NCBI RefSeq assembly: GCF_000183425.1 | Contig: NC_014759.1 | Coordinates: 62,001 to 126,000, forward strand | Source: Marivirga tractuosa DSM 4126 | GTDB taxonomy: Bacteria > Bacteroidota > Bacteroidia > Cytophagales > Cyclobacteriaceae | DNA: 64,000 bases | Reading direction: 5' to 3' | Shown: positions 9,172 to 17,311 of the stretch, one piece after another | Numbering within the stretch: the first letter of the stretch is position 1 | Layout of the letters: each line of letters opens with the position of its first letter | Position numbers and translations under genes: made by a program | Notes under the pieces: generated by a model | The model's input: only the letters and a program-made list of their open reading frames with translations | Database searches by the model: none | Told to the model about the DNA's origin: nothing

Positions 9172-11334
9172 CTATCTCAAAAATAGCAATTCTCTGTATT
9201 TCGGCAATGGCCAAAGTTCATCATCTACATACAGCTCAAGTTTATCAGCAGCATATCTGATTTTGTCAAAATAAGTCTCTTTTACTTCATCACAATATTT
9301 TGCTGCCCTTAAAGTAGTATCGTCAATTTGGTTGAGCTCTTTACGCTTTTCAATCATTTCATGCACCATGCTTCTTAAATCTTTGGTATATCCTGAGATT
9401 AATTCAATATTTTTCAAGATTTCAGAATTATCCAATTTCAAAGCACTTAAATTCTTGGCATTCTGCGCTAAAGTGTTTTGATATTTTACCGCAGTAGGAA
9501 TGATTTGATTTAATGCAATATCTCCCATCAAACGTGACTCAATTTGGATTTTCATTATATAATTCTCCAAATAGATTTCATTACGAGCCTCCAATTCCTC
9601 AGGAGTCATCACATTGTGCTTAGCAAAAAGCTTTTTGGATTTTTCTGATACAAATGATTCTAAAGCTCTTGGGGTATTTTTCACATTCGGCAAGCCTCTT
9701 TTCTCGGCTTCTTTTTCCCAATCTGCTGAATATCCATCTCCCTCGAATCTTACTTTCTTAGAGTCTTTAATATATTTTCTTAATATGTTGACAATAGCAA
9801 TTTTCTTGTCGGTTCCTTTTTGCATTTCAGCTTTCACTTCCTTGTGGAACTCATTTAATTGTTCGGCCATAATCAAATTCAAAATTGACATTGGCTGTGC
9901 CACATTTTGATCTGAACCTACTGCCCGAAACTCAAATTTATTACCCGTAAATGCAAAAGGAGAGGTTCTGTTTCTATCGGTATTGTCCAAAATGATTTGA
10001 GGAATTTTATCTATGCCCAGTTTCATGTACATATTATCCCCTTTATCTATCTTGATATTACCTTTTTCCTCTAATTCATCTAGTACGGCTGTTAACTGCG
10101 AACCAATAAAAACTGACATAACAGCAGGAGGTGCTTCATTTGCCCCCAATCTATGGTCATTACTAGCGGAAGCAATAGAAGCTCTTAATAAATCACCATT
10201 TTCTGCAACAGCTTTAATGGTGTTTACCAAGAAAACTAAAAATAAAAGATTTTCTCTTGCACTGTTGCTTGGCTGGAATAAGTTAACTCCAGTATTGGTA
10301 ATCAATGACCAGTTATTGTGTTTTCCACTTCCGTTTAATCCTGCAAATGGTTTCTCGTGGAAAAGTACTTCCAAATCATGTCTGGCGGCTACTCTTCTCA
10401 TTACATCCATCATCAAACTGTTGTGGTCAGTGGCCACGTTGATGTCTTCAAATAATGGAGCTGCCTCGAATTGGCTTGGAGCCACTTCATTATGTCGAGT
10501 TGAAATCGGAATGCCCAGTTTTAAACATTCAATTTCAAAATCTTTCATATAATTATAAATCCTGCTTGGGATAGATCCAAAATAATGATCATCCAATTGT
10601 TGGCCCCTAGCTGGATTATGACCAAATAAAGTTCTTCCAGACATTAATAAATCAGGTCTTGCATTAAAGAGCGCTTTATCCACCACAAAGTATTCTTGTT
10701 CGCAACCCAAGGAAGCATTTACTCTGTTTACATTTCTGTCAAATAATTGCACTACTTTGGTTGCTGCTTGATCAACAGCTTCTACTGCTTTAAGCAATGG
10801 AGCTTTATGATCTAAAGCCTCTCCTGTATAAGCTACAAAAATAGTAGGAATACAAAGCGTTCTTCCAAAAATGAACATAGGGGAAGAAGGATCCCAAGCT
10901 GTATAACCTCTAGCTTCAAAAGTAGTTCTCAATCCTCCATTAGGGAATGAAGATGCATCAGGTTCTTGTTGAACCAACATGGAGCCAGCGAAAACTTCAA
11001 TACCTTTTTGAGCATTGAAAAATGAATCGTGCTTTTCTGCAGTTGAACCTGTTAATGGTTGGAACCAGTGTGTGTAATGGGTCACGCCTTTAGTGATTGC
11101 CCAAGCCTTTACTGCAGAAGCAATTTGGTCTGCAGTTTCCATATCTATTTTTTTGCCTTTGTCTATGGCACTACTTACTTTTTTGAAAACATCAGGAGCC
11201 AAAGTTGCTTTCATTTGGTCCAATGTAAATACATCCTGTGCAAAATAATCTGAAATTTTGTTGGATGGTGCCTCGATTCTATCCGTAGTTCTTTTTGAAA
11301 CGATATCGAGTGCGTTGAATCTTAAATGAGCCAT
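9172..11334 (-). CDS. glnN: glutamine synthetase type III
   Basis: ATP-dependent condensation of glutamate and ammonia. At 720 residues it has the size of GSIII, far longer than GSI or GSII, and lacks the GSI adenylylation loop. Catalytic-domain patterns include GCEQEYFVVD (glutamate/metal binding), HNEVAPSQFE, the GLNGSGKHNNWS loop that holds ammonium and glutamate, and ASNDHRLGANEAPPA. The C-terminal third is the helical GSIII-specific domain. The gene is monocistronic; a TAAATTTG -7-like box lies on the minus strand at 11364-11371, about 30 bases upstream, with no good -33 box. Confidence 0.97.
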   Translation of the reverse strand: MAHLRFNALDIVSKRTTDRIEAPSNKISDYFAQDVFTLDQMKATLAPDVFKKVSSAIDKGKKIDMETADQIASAVKAWAITKGVTHYTHWFQPLTGSTAEKHDSFFNAQKGIEVFAGSMLVQQEPDASSFPNGGLRTTFEARGYTAWDPSSPMFIFGRTLCIPTIFVAYTGEALDHKAPLLKAVEAVDQAATKVVQLFDRNVNRVNASLGCEQEYFVVDKALFNARPDLLMSGRTLFGHNPARGQQLDDHYFGSIPSRIYNYMKDFEIECLKLGIPISTRHNEVAPSQFEAAPLFEDINVATDHNSLMMDVMRRVAARHDLEVLFHEKPFAGLNGSGKHNNWSLITNTGVNLFQPSNSARENLLFLVFLVNTIKAVAENGDLLRASIASASNDHRLGANEAPPAVMSVFIGSQLTAVLDELEEKGNIKIDKGDNMYMKLGIDKIPQIILDNTDRNRTSPFAFTGNKFEFRAVGSDQNVAQPMSILNLIMAEQLNEFHKEVKAEMQKGTDKKIAIVNILRKYIKDSKKVRFEGDGYSADWEKEAEKRGLPNVKNTPRALESFVSEKSKKLFAKHNVMTPEELEARNEIYLENYIMKIQIESRLMGDIALNQIIPTAVKYQNTLAQNAKNLSALKLDNSEILKNIELISGYTKDLRSMVHEMIEKRKELNQIDDTTLRAAKYCDEVKETYFDKIRYAADKLELYVDDELWPLPKYRELLFLR

Positions 11335-11489
11335 TATTATGTTTTTTGGTTTAAATTTCGATTCAAATTTAATGATTTTTTGGAACTTGGCTTAATTTAG
11401 GTTAAAATTATATCTGACTTTTTTGATTTATATTGTTTTTTGTCTGAAAAGAGGTTTTTTTGAAGCGTTATTTTAAAAAATTGTTTCTT

Positions 11490-11520
11490 TTTGAAATTAT
11501 AAGCAGCTTTATCATCTTTG
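11490..11520 (+). promoter_or_regulatory. candidate Bacteroidota promoter for the LTA-synthase-like gene
   Basis: TTTG at 11490-11493, 19 bases, then CATCTTTG at 11513-11520, close to the TTTG-N19-TAnnTTTG consensus of Bacteroidota sigma factor. Transcription would start near 11526, giving a leader of about 120 bases. The rest of the 311-base gap 11335-11645 is AT-rich with no other structure I can support. Confidence 0.5.
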
Positions 11521-11645
11521 TAAACTTATTCTATATAAACCCTGCATGCTAATCGAAATGAAGGTAAGAAGGCATAGAATGTTGATGAACTTGGCTGTTA
11601 AACCTTGACCATTCCTTGTAGTAAATTAAAAGTAGTTATACATAT

Positions 11646-13481
11646 ATGAAACAAAGACTCTTATTTTTAGCTCTCTATGGGTTAGCTTGGTTGTTACTTT
11701 TTACTTTTTTTCGCGTTGTTTTTTATGCTTACCAATTCGCATTATTGGAAAATATAGCCATTTCAGGAATATTGCGTTCATTCTATTATGGTCTTCCTCT
11801 TGATTTATCATTTTCAGCTTATATTTTGGTAATTCCTGCACTTCTCATTGCGTTCACCACCATTTTTTCAGCGCATATTATCAGACCGATATTGAAATTA
11901 TATTCTGCCTTAGTTGTAATATTTGTGGTACTAGTACAGACAGTAGATTTAGAATTATTCAGAACATGGGGCTTCAGAATCGATAATACCCCATTACAAT
12001 ACATCGATACACCTGGCGAAATGTGGGCGTCTTCTGCTTCTTCACCAATTCTCCTTCTTGTTTTAATATTTATTTTCACCATGGTAGCCATCAATTATGG
12101 TCTAGGTAAATTGATAGATCGTTCATTTAGGTCTTTCCCTGAAATGAAAATATATTACTTCCCTGTTTTTATTGTGTTAATGGCTTCATTGATAATACCT
12201 ATTCGTGGTGGATTTCAGTTGGCACCCATCAATCAGAGTATTGCTTATTTTTCTACAGATGATATTCTGAATCAAGCCGCTTTGAATGCTCCTTGGGTTT
12301 TCTTTCACAGTGTAATGGCATCTGATGGAAAACCTGTTAATCCTTATGTTTCAATGGATTGGGAAAAAGCTGACTCCTTAGTTTCACCACTTTATAAAAA
12401 GCAGGCATTACCACCGCAAATTCTCAATAAAGACAGTTTGAATGTGGTGCTTATTGTCTGGGAAAGTTTCACGTCAAATGTGGTAGCGTCTTTAAATGGC
12501 GAAAAAGGTGTTACGCCTAAATTTGAGGAACTAATGAAAGAAGGTATTTTGATTGAAGGTATGTTTGCAACTGCCTCACGTAGCGACAAGGGCTTAGTAG
12601 CCTTATTAAGTGGTTACCCTTCTCAGGGAAATGAGTCCATCATGAAAATTCCTAACAAAACGAAAAAACTACCAGCATTAGCACATGACTTCAAGAATGC
12701 AGGTTATAAAACCAGTTTTTATTATGGTGGTGAATTGGAGTTTGCCAATATGAAATCTTACCTTATGAATAGTGGGTTTGAAAATATTTATGGTAAAGAA
12801 ATTTTTGATGAGAAGGATATGAATTCCAAATGGGGCGCTCATGATGGTGTGGTTTTTAACAAACTCCTGGAGGATATGAAAACTGCAGAAACTCCTTTTT
12901 TTAAAAATATATTTACCTTAAGTAGTCATGAACCATTTGAAGTACCGGTAAAATCTGTTTTTGAAGGTAAAGATGAGCGAAGTTTATTTTTGAACAGTAT
13001 GCATTATACCGATGAAGTACTCTATGATTTTTTACAGCAAGCTAAGCAACTTCCCTCGTACAAAAATACGCTCTTTGTTATAGTTGCTGATCATGGGCAC
13101 CGACTTCCTGAAAATGTGCAGACAGAAAACCCTGAAAAATATGAAATTCCTGTATTATGGTATGGCGAGCCTTTGCAGTTTAAAGATTCTGTAATCCGGA
13201 GAGTTTGTCAGCAAACTGATTTGGCTTATACTTTATTGAATGAACTTAAATTGGATGCCTCAGCCTATAAATGGAGTAATAATATTTTCGATGCGGATAC
13301 ACACCAGTTTGGCTTAGCGACAGCTAAAAATGGATTTGTTTGGATTGATACATTGGGCGCTGTTTCTTATGATTATTTGGCTCATAGTACGATTTATAAT
13401 GCACACCCTAAAGCTGACAGTGTGCTGGAATTAGGGAGAGCACATTTACAACTGACATTTCAGGATTACTTAAATAAATAG
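11646..13481 (+). CDS. LTA synthase family sulfatase-like phosphotransferase
   Basis: Membrane-bound alkaline-phosphatase-superfamily enzyme of the LtaS/phosphoglycerol transferase group, 611 residues. The first 200 residues hold about five membrane segments; the periplasmic sulfatase domain begins near 260. Metal and catalytic positions visible: Glu in VWESF (about 272), a Ser (about 313) in ASRSDKG at the place of the nucleophilic Thr of LtaS, and VADHGHR near 480 with the Asp and His ligands. Gram-negative Bacteroidota lack lipoteichoic acid, so the likely role is adding phosphoglycerol or phosphoethanolamine-type groups to a surface glycan or lipid. Single gene with its own promoter. Confidence 0.85.
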   Translation: MKQRLLFLALYGLAWLLLFTFFRVVFYAYQFALLENIAISGILRSFYYGLPLDLSFSAYILVIPALLIAFTTIFSAHIIRPILKLYSALVVIFVVLVQTVDLELFRTWGFRIDNTPLQYIDTPGEMWASSASSPILLLVLIFIFTMVAINYGLGKLIDRSFRSFPEMKIYYFPVFIVLMASLIIPIRGGFQLAPINQSIAYFSTDDILNQAALNAPWVFFHSVMASDGKPVNPYVSMDWEKADSLVSPLYKKQALPPQILNKDSLNVVLIVWESFTSNVVASLNGEKGVTPKFEELMKEGILIEGMFATASRSDKGLVALLSGYPSQGNESIMKIPNKTKKLPALAHDFKNAGYKTSFYYGGELEFANMKSYLMNSGFENIYGKEIFDEKDMNSKWGAHDGVVFNKLLEDMKTAETPFFKNIFTLSSHEPFEVPVKSVFEGKDERSLFLNSMHYTDEVLYDFLQQAKQLPSYKNTLFVIVADHGHRLPENVQTENPEKYEIPVLWYGEPLQFKDSVIRRVCQQTDLAYTLLNELKLDASAYKWSNNIFDADTHQFGLATAKNGFVWIDTLGAVSYDYLAHSTIYNAHPKADSVLELGRAHLQLTFQDYLNK

Positions 13482-13572
13482 TGTCTTTGCAGCTCGAAAT
13501 AATCATGCATTTCCACTTATAGGATTTAGATAACACATTGTGCAGTATTAAGTGGTTGTAAAAAATGAAGTA

Positions 13573-14892
13573 ATGAAAAAAGTAGCATTTTACACCTTAG
13601 GTTGCAAACTTAATTTCTCAGAAACATCCTCTATTTCAAGAATGTTTGAAAACAGAGGTTACGAGAAGGTGGATTTTCAGGCAAACCCTGACATTTTTAT
13701 TATCAATACCTGTTCAGTAACAGAAAATGCTGATAAAAAATGCAAAAAGGTTGTAAAAGAAGCCAAAAAAATCAATCCTGATGCTTTTGTAACTATTATC
13801 GGCTGTTATGCACAGCTAAAGCCAAAAGAAATTTCAGAAATTAAAGGGGTCGATGCCGTTTTAGGTGCAGCAGAGAAATTTCAGTTGATTGATAAATTGG
13901 ATGGCTTCACTAAAAAGGATGCTCCTCAAGTATTAGCTTCCGATATAAAAGAAGCCAAGAGTTTTAATAATGCTTTTTCGATAAATGACAGAACTCGGAC
14001 TTTTCTAAAAGTTCAGGATGGTTGTAATTACCATTGTGCATTTTGCACCATTCCTTTAGCTAGAGGGAAAAGCAGAAGTGACACCATCGAGAACATTGTA
14101 AAAAGCGCCAAGCAAATTGCAAGTGAAGATGTAAAAGAAATTGTATTAACAGGAGTGAATACGGGGGATTTTGGTATTCAAGAGGGGAAAAGAAAGGAGC
14201 GCTTCGTGGATCTTGTTAAAGAACTGGATAATGTAGAAGGGATAGATAGATTTAGGATTTCTAGTATTGAACCTAATTTGTTAACAAATGAAATTATCGA
14301 GTTTGTAAGTCAATCCAAAAGATTTGTGCCCCATTTTCATGTCCCACTCCAAAGTGGTAGTAATATAATTTTGCGTAAAATGAGAAGACGCTATTTGCGA
14401 GAACTTTATGAAGATCGAGTAGCGAAAATTAAGCAATTGATGCCGCAATGTTGTATTGGTGTAGATGTTATTGTAGGATTCCCAGGAGAAACAGATGAAA
14501 ACTTTTTAGAGACTTATCATTTCTTGAAAGAATTGCCGGTCTCCTATTTGCATGTGTTCACCTATTCTGAAAGACCCAATACTGATGCAGACGAAATGGA
14601 CGAAGTAGTTCCAATGAAAGTTCGTAATGAGCGTTCTAAAATGCTAAGAAGCTTATCTGAAAAGAAAAAGAGAGCTTTTTATGAAGAAAATCTGGATAGG
14701 GAAGAAGTAGTATTATTTGAGAAGGATATCCATGATGGCTTGATGGAAGGCTTTACGGATAATTATGTTCGAGTGGTAGCCAAATACGATCCGATCTTGA
14801 TTAATGAATTGAAAAAGGTGAAACTCAGCAATCTGAATGCTGAGGGATTGATGGAAGTGACCGAGGTAGAAACTGAAGTTTTGCAGCATTGA
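13573..14892 (+). CDS. mtaB: tRNA t6A37 methylthiotransferase MtaB
   Basis: Radical-SAM enzyme that converts t6A37 to ms2t6A37 in tRNA. Three domains are visible: N-terminal UPF0004 with cluster cysteines (TLGCKLN, INTCSVTE, IIGCYAQ), the radical-SAM core with CxxxCxxC in DGCNYHCAFCTIP, and a C-terminal TRAM-like part. The ATG at 13573 is preferred to a GTG seven codons upstream because MKKVAFYTLGCKLN is the family's usual N-terminus; this gives 439 residues. Its substrate is made by the TsaD pathway encoded at 5.8 kb. It is followed by an 8-base tandem repeat and a terminator shared with gapA. Confidence 0.95.
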   Translation: MKKVAFYTLGCKLNFSETSSISRMFENRGYEKVDFQANPDIFIINTCSVTENADKKCKKVVKEAKKINPDAFVTIIGCYAQLKPKEISEIKGVDAVLGAAEKFQLIDKLDGFTKKDAPQVLASDIKEAKSFNNAFSINDRTRTFLKVQDGCNYHCAFCTIPLARGKSRSDTIENIVKSAKQIASEDVKEIVLTGVNTGDFGIQEGKRKERFVDLVKELDNVEGIDRFRISSIEPNLLTNEIIEFVSQSKRFVPHFHVPLQSGSNIILRKMRRRYLRELYEDRVAKIKQLMPQCCIGVDVIVGFPGETDENFLETYHFLKELPVSYLHVFTYSERPNTDADEMDEVVPMKVRNERSKMLRSLSEKKKRAFYEENLDREEVVLFEKDIHDGLMEGFTDNYVRVVAKYDPILINELKKVKLSNLNAEGLMEVTEVETEVLQH

Positions 14893-14899
14893 ATTTCCT

Positions 14900-14939
14900 A
14901 AGTTGACAAGTTAGCACGTTGTCAAGTTTTCAGGTTGAC
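14900..14939. repeat. five degenerate 8-bp tandem repeats
   Basis: Five consecutive 8-mers of consensus AAGTTGAC: AAGTTGAC, AAGTTAGC, ACGTTGTC, AAGTTTTC, AGGTTGAC. They start seven bases after the mtaB stop. The array also contains the inverted pair TTGACAA / TTGTCAA (14903-14909 and 14919-14925). Confidence 0.6.
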
Positions 14940-14976
14940 GTGAATCTCCCTGACTCGTTTTAAGTAAAGTTTACAT

Positions 14977-15019
14977 AAAAAAAGCTGTCTCTTACGATTA
15001 GTAAATGACAGCTTTTTTT
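14977..15019. terminator. bidirectional terminator between mtaB and gapA
   Basis: A run AAAAAAAGCTGTC (14977-14989) pairs perfectly with GACAGCTTTTTTT (15007-15019) around a 17-base loop. The A run and T run give a U tract on both strands, fitting the convergent genes on either side. Confidence 0.88.
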
Positions 15020-15036
15020 GTCTTAATTCTAGAATC

Positions 15037-16062
<1,026 letters not shown>

Positions 16063-16158
16063 TTAAGGCGTAAATATAAACCTACTTGCCAGCATTATCA
16101 AATTAGAACCCTAAAGGTTTAGCTTTGAAAATTATTTTCTTTTTTTTTAGGGTAAGGG

Positions 16159-16189
16159 TTTGTAATTAAAAAACAGCCTTCTATATTTG
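16159..16189 (+). promoter_or_regulatory. Bacteroidota promoter for the tRNA-Glu locus
   Basis: Perfect match to TTTG-N19-TAnnTTTG: TTTG at 16159-16162 and TATATTTG at 16182-16189. The start of transcription would fall near 16196, about ten bases before the mature 5' end of the first tRNA-Glu. No comparable promoter precedes the second copy. Confidence 0.8.
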
Positions 16190-16206
16190 CATCTCCATTT
16201 ACAAAT

Positions 16207-16278
16207 GGCCCGTTCATCTAGGGGTTAGGATATCAGGTTTTCATCCTGGAAACAGGGGTTCGATTCCCCTACGGGCTA
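16207..16278 (+). tRNA. tRNA-Glu (UUC), copy 1
   Basis: 72-base cloverleaf. Acceptor arm GGCCCGT pairs with ACGGGCT (G1-U72 wobble), discriminator A; anticodon loop TTTTCAT gives anticodon TTC; T arm GGGG-TTCGATT-CCCC. CCA is not encoded. Identical to the copy at 16522. Confidence 0.97.
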
Positions 16279-16380
16279 CTTTAGAGTACTTAATAAAGTC
16301 GTTATTAAGTGATAGATTTTAATGGAAGATTAGATTTTTGTTCAGGTTATTTTTGAATGAAATTTTATCAAATTACCGTT

Positions 16381-16409
16381 TCACTTTGGGGTGATCAGTC
16401 TTCAGCTGA
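16381..16409 (+). repeat. two-hairpin mini-insert, copy 1 (29 nt)
   Basis: Two adjacent short hairpins: TCACTTTGGGGTGA and TCAGTCTTCAGCTGA. It sits exactly between TT and CATC of a former tRNA-Glu 5' region. Same architecture as the inserts at 16437-16466 and 16930-16959. Confidence 0.65.
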
Positions 16410-16436
16410 CATCTAGGGGTTACAGTATCAGGTTTT

Positions 16437-16466
16437 TCACTTAAAGAGTGACCAGCTTCTGGCTGG
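16437..16466 (+). repeat. two-hairpin mini-insert, copy 2 (30 nt)
   Basis: Two adjacent 15-base hairpins: TCACTTAAAGAGTGA and CCAGCTTCTGGCTGG, each with a 6-bp stem (one G-U pair) and a 3-base loop. It sits between TT and CATC of the anticodon loop of the dead tRNA-Glu. Confidence 0.7.
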
Positions 16467-16521
16467 CATCCGCAGGATAGAGCTTGATATTAGAATTAGG
16501 TTATAAAAAAAAAAGTAGCAT

Positions 16522-16593
16522 GGCCCGTTCATCTAGGGGTTAGGATATCAGGTTTTCATCCTGGAAACAGGGGTTCGATTCCCCTACGGGCTA
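16522..16593 (+). tRNA. tRNA-Glu (UUC), copy 2
   Basis: Identical 72-base sequence to copy 1 with the same TTC anticodon and full cloverleaf. It is followed directly by a terminator. Probably transcribed from the promoter upstream of copy 1, through the dead copy between them. Confidence 0.97.
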
Positions 16594-16594
16594 C

Positions 16595-16625
16595 AAAGGC
16601 TGTCAGAAATGGCAGCCTTTTTTTA
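16595..16625 (+). terminator. tRNA-Glu terminator
   Basis: AAAGGCTGTC pairs with GGCAGCCTTT (one G-U), loop of about six bases, then a T run. A near-identical copy, including the preceding CTAC of the tRNA end, occurs at 16981-17017. Confidence 0.85.
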
Positions 16626-16663
16626 TTGCTATCAAATCAATTACTTTAGTATTTAAAATAATT

Positions 16664-16916
16664 ATGATCATGTGGTATTATTGTTATGTATTAGAGAGTA
16701 CAGTAGACCATACTACCTATGTTGGGTCTACGGACAACTTAAAGGAGACTCTAGGAACATAATAGCGATAAAACAAAATCTCTAAAACACAAAATTCCAA
16801 TGAGGTTAGTTTATTGTGAAGCCTACAGAAGCAAGACACTAGGCATAAAAAGAGAGTGATTTTTAAAAAAGAATAGTGCGGTAAAAGCTGAGCTTTATAG
16901 CAGAATTTTTGAATAG
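16664..16916 (+). pseudogene. GIY-YIG nuclease family gene, frameshifted
   Basis: Frame 1 from the ATG at 16664 reads MWYYCYVLES...YVGSTDNLKETLGT and stops at 16762; this is the GIY-YIG start with YCYVLES for GIY and YVGSTDNLK for YIG. The frame shifted by +1 continues from 16758 as HNSDKTKSLKHKIPM, RLVYCEAYRSKTLGIKRE, then a stop and FLKKNSAVKAELYSRIFE, matching the second half of the domain. One frameshift and one in-frame stop make it non-functional. Small GIY-YIG genes of this kind are often found next to tRNA genes in Bacteroidota; here it lies between a tRNA-Glu and a duplicated tRNA-Glu 3' end. Confidence 0.85.
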
Positions 16917-16920
16917 AAAT

Positions 16921-17017
16921 TAAGGGTTCTCAGCCGGAGGCTGACCAGCCTCTGGCTGGGATTCTCCGCTAGCTAGCGGACTACAAAGGCTGTCAGAATT
17001 GGCAGCCTTTTTTTATT
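16921..17017 (+). repeat. duplicated tRNA-Glu 3' end plus terminator, with hairpin inserts
   Basis: GGGTTC (16924-16929) and GATTC (16960-16964) are the T arm of tRNA-Glu split by a 30-base two-hairpin insert (16930-16959: TCAGCCGGAGGCTGA followed by CCAGCCTCTGGCTGG, both perfect 6-bp stems). Then a palindrome TCCGCTAGCTAGCGGA (16965-16980) replaces the acceptor strand, and CTAC with the terminator (16981-17017) follows, differing from the copy at 16591-16625 at only one or two bases. The stretch to 17100 holds nothing else I can support. Confidence 0.7.
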
Positions 17018-17100
17018 TCTAGCTAAAAATACATTTTAATAATTAATGAAAATGTAAAATGTCTTGTTATTTATTGAGCTAAAAACGACTCAATATAATA

Positions 17101-17295
17101 TTACTCATCCTTCTTTATCCACTTTTTCCGCATAATCAAGCCAAAGACAATAGAAAACAGTACAGTCTTGAAAAATGATTCCTGTATTTGATCAGTAAGT
17201 GTTGTTTCATCTTCAATTAAATACATTAAGAAAGAATCTAATATCCAAAATACCAAGGCCGTAATCCCAATCCTGATCAGAAATGTTTTATTCAT
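17101..17295 (-). CDS. small two-helix membrane protein, hypothetical
   Basis: 64 residues from ATG 17295 (a TTG three codons upstream is possible). Two predicted membrane segments, about residues 5-27 and 41-57, and a basic C-terminus MRKKWIKKDE. It starts 16 bases after the smc stop, same strand, so it is likely the second gene of the smc operon. I do not recognise a family; function unknown. Confidence 0.6.
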   Translation of the reverse strand: MNKTFLIRIGITALVFWILDSFLMYLIEDETTLTDQIQESFFKTVLFSIVFGLIMRKKWIKKDE

Positions 17296-17311
17296 ATCTC
17301 TCAATTACAAA

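Larger units (their letters stand above)
16376..16503 (+). pseudogene. decayed third tRNA-Glu copy, interrupted twice
   Basis: CCGTT (16376-16380) and CATCTAGGGGTTACAGTATC (16410-16429) with the following GGTTTTTCA match tRNA-Glu residues 4-35 apart from a few changes, but a 29-base insert (16381-16409) splits the sequence after CCGTT and a 30-base insert (16437-16466) splits it in the anticodon loop. After the second insert the sequence resumes with CATCC and then becomes a weak match to the T arm and acceptor. It cannot fold as a tRNA. Confidence 0.75.

Noticed and set aside
10013..10552. 179-codon plus-strand ORF within glutamine synthetase
   Set aside because: Fully antisense to a strongly conserved gene; typical shadow frame with no family resemblance.
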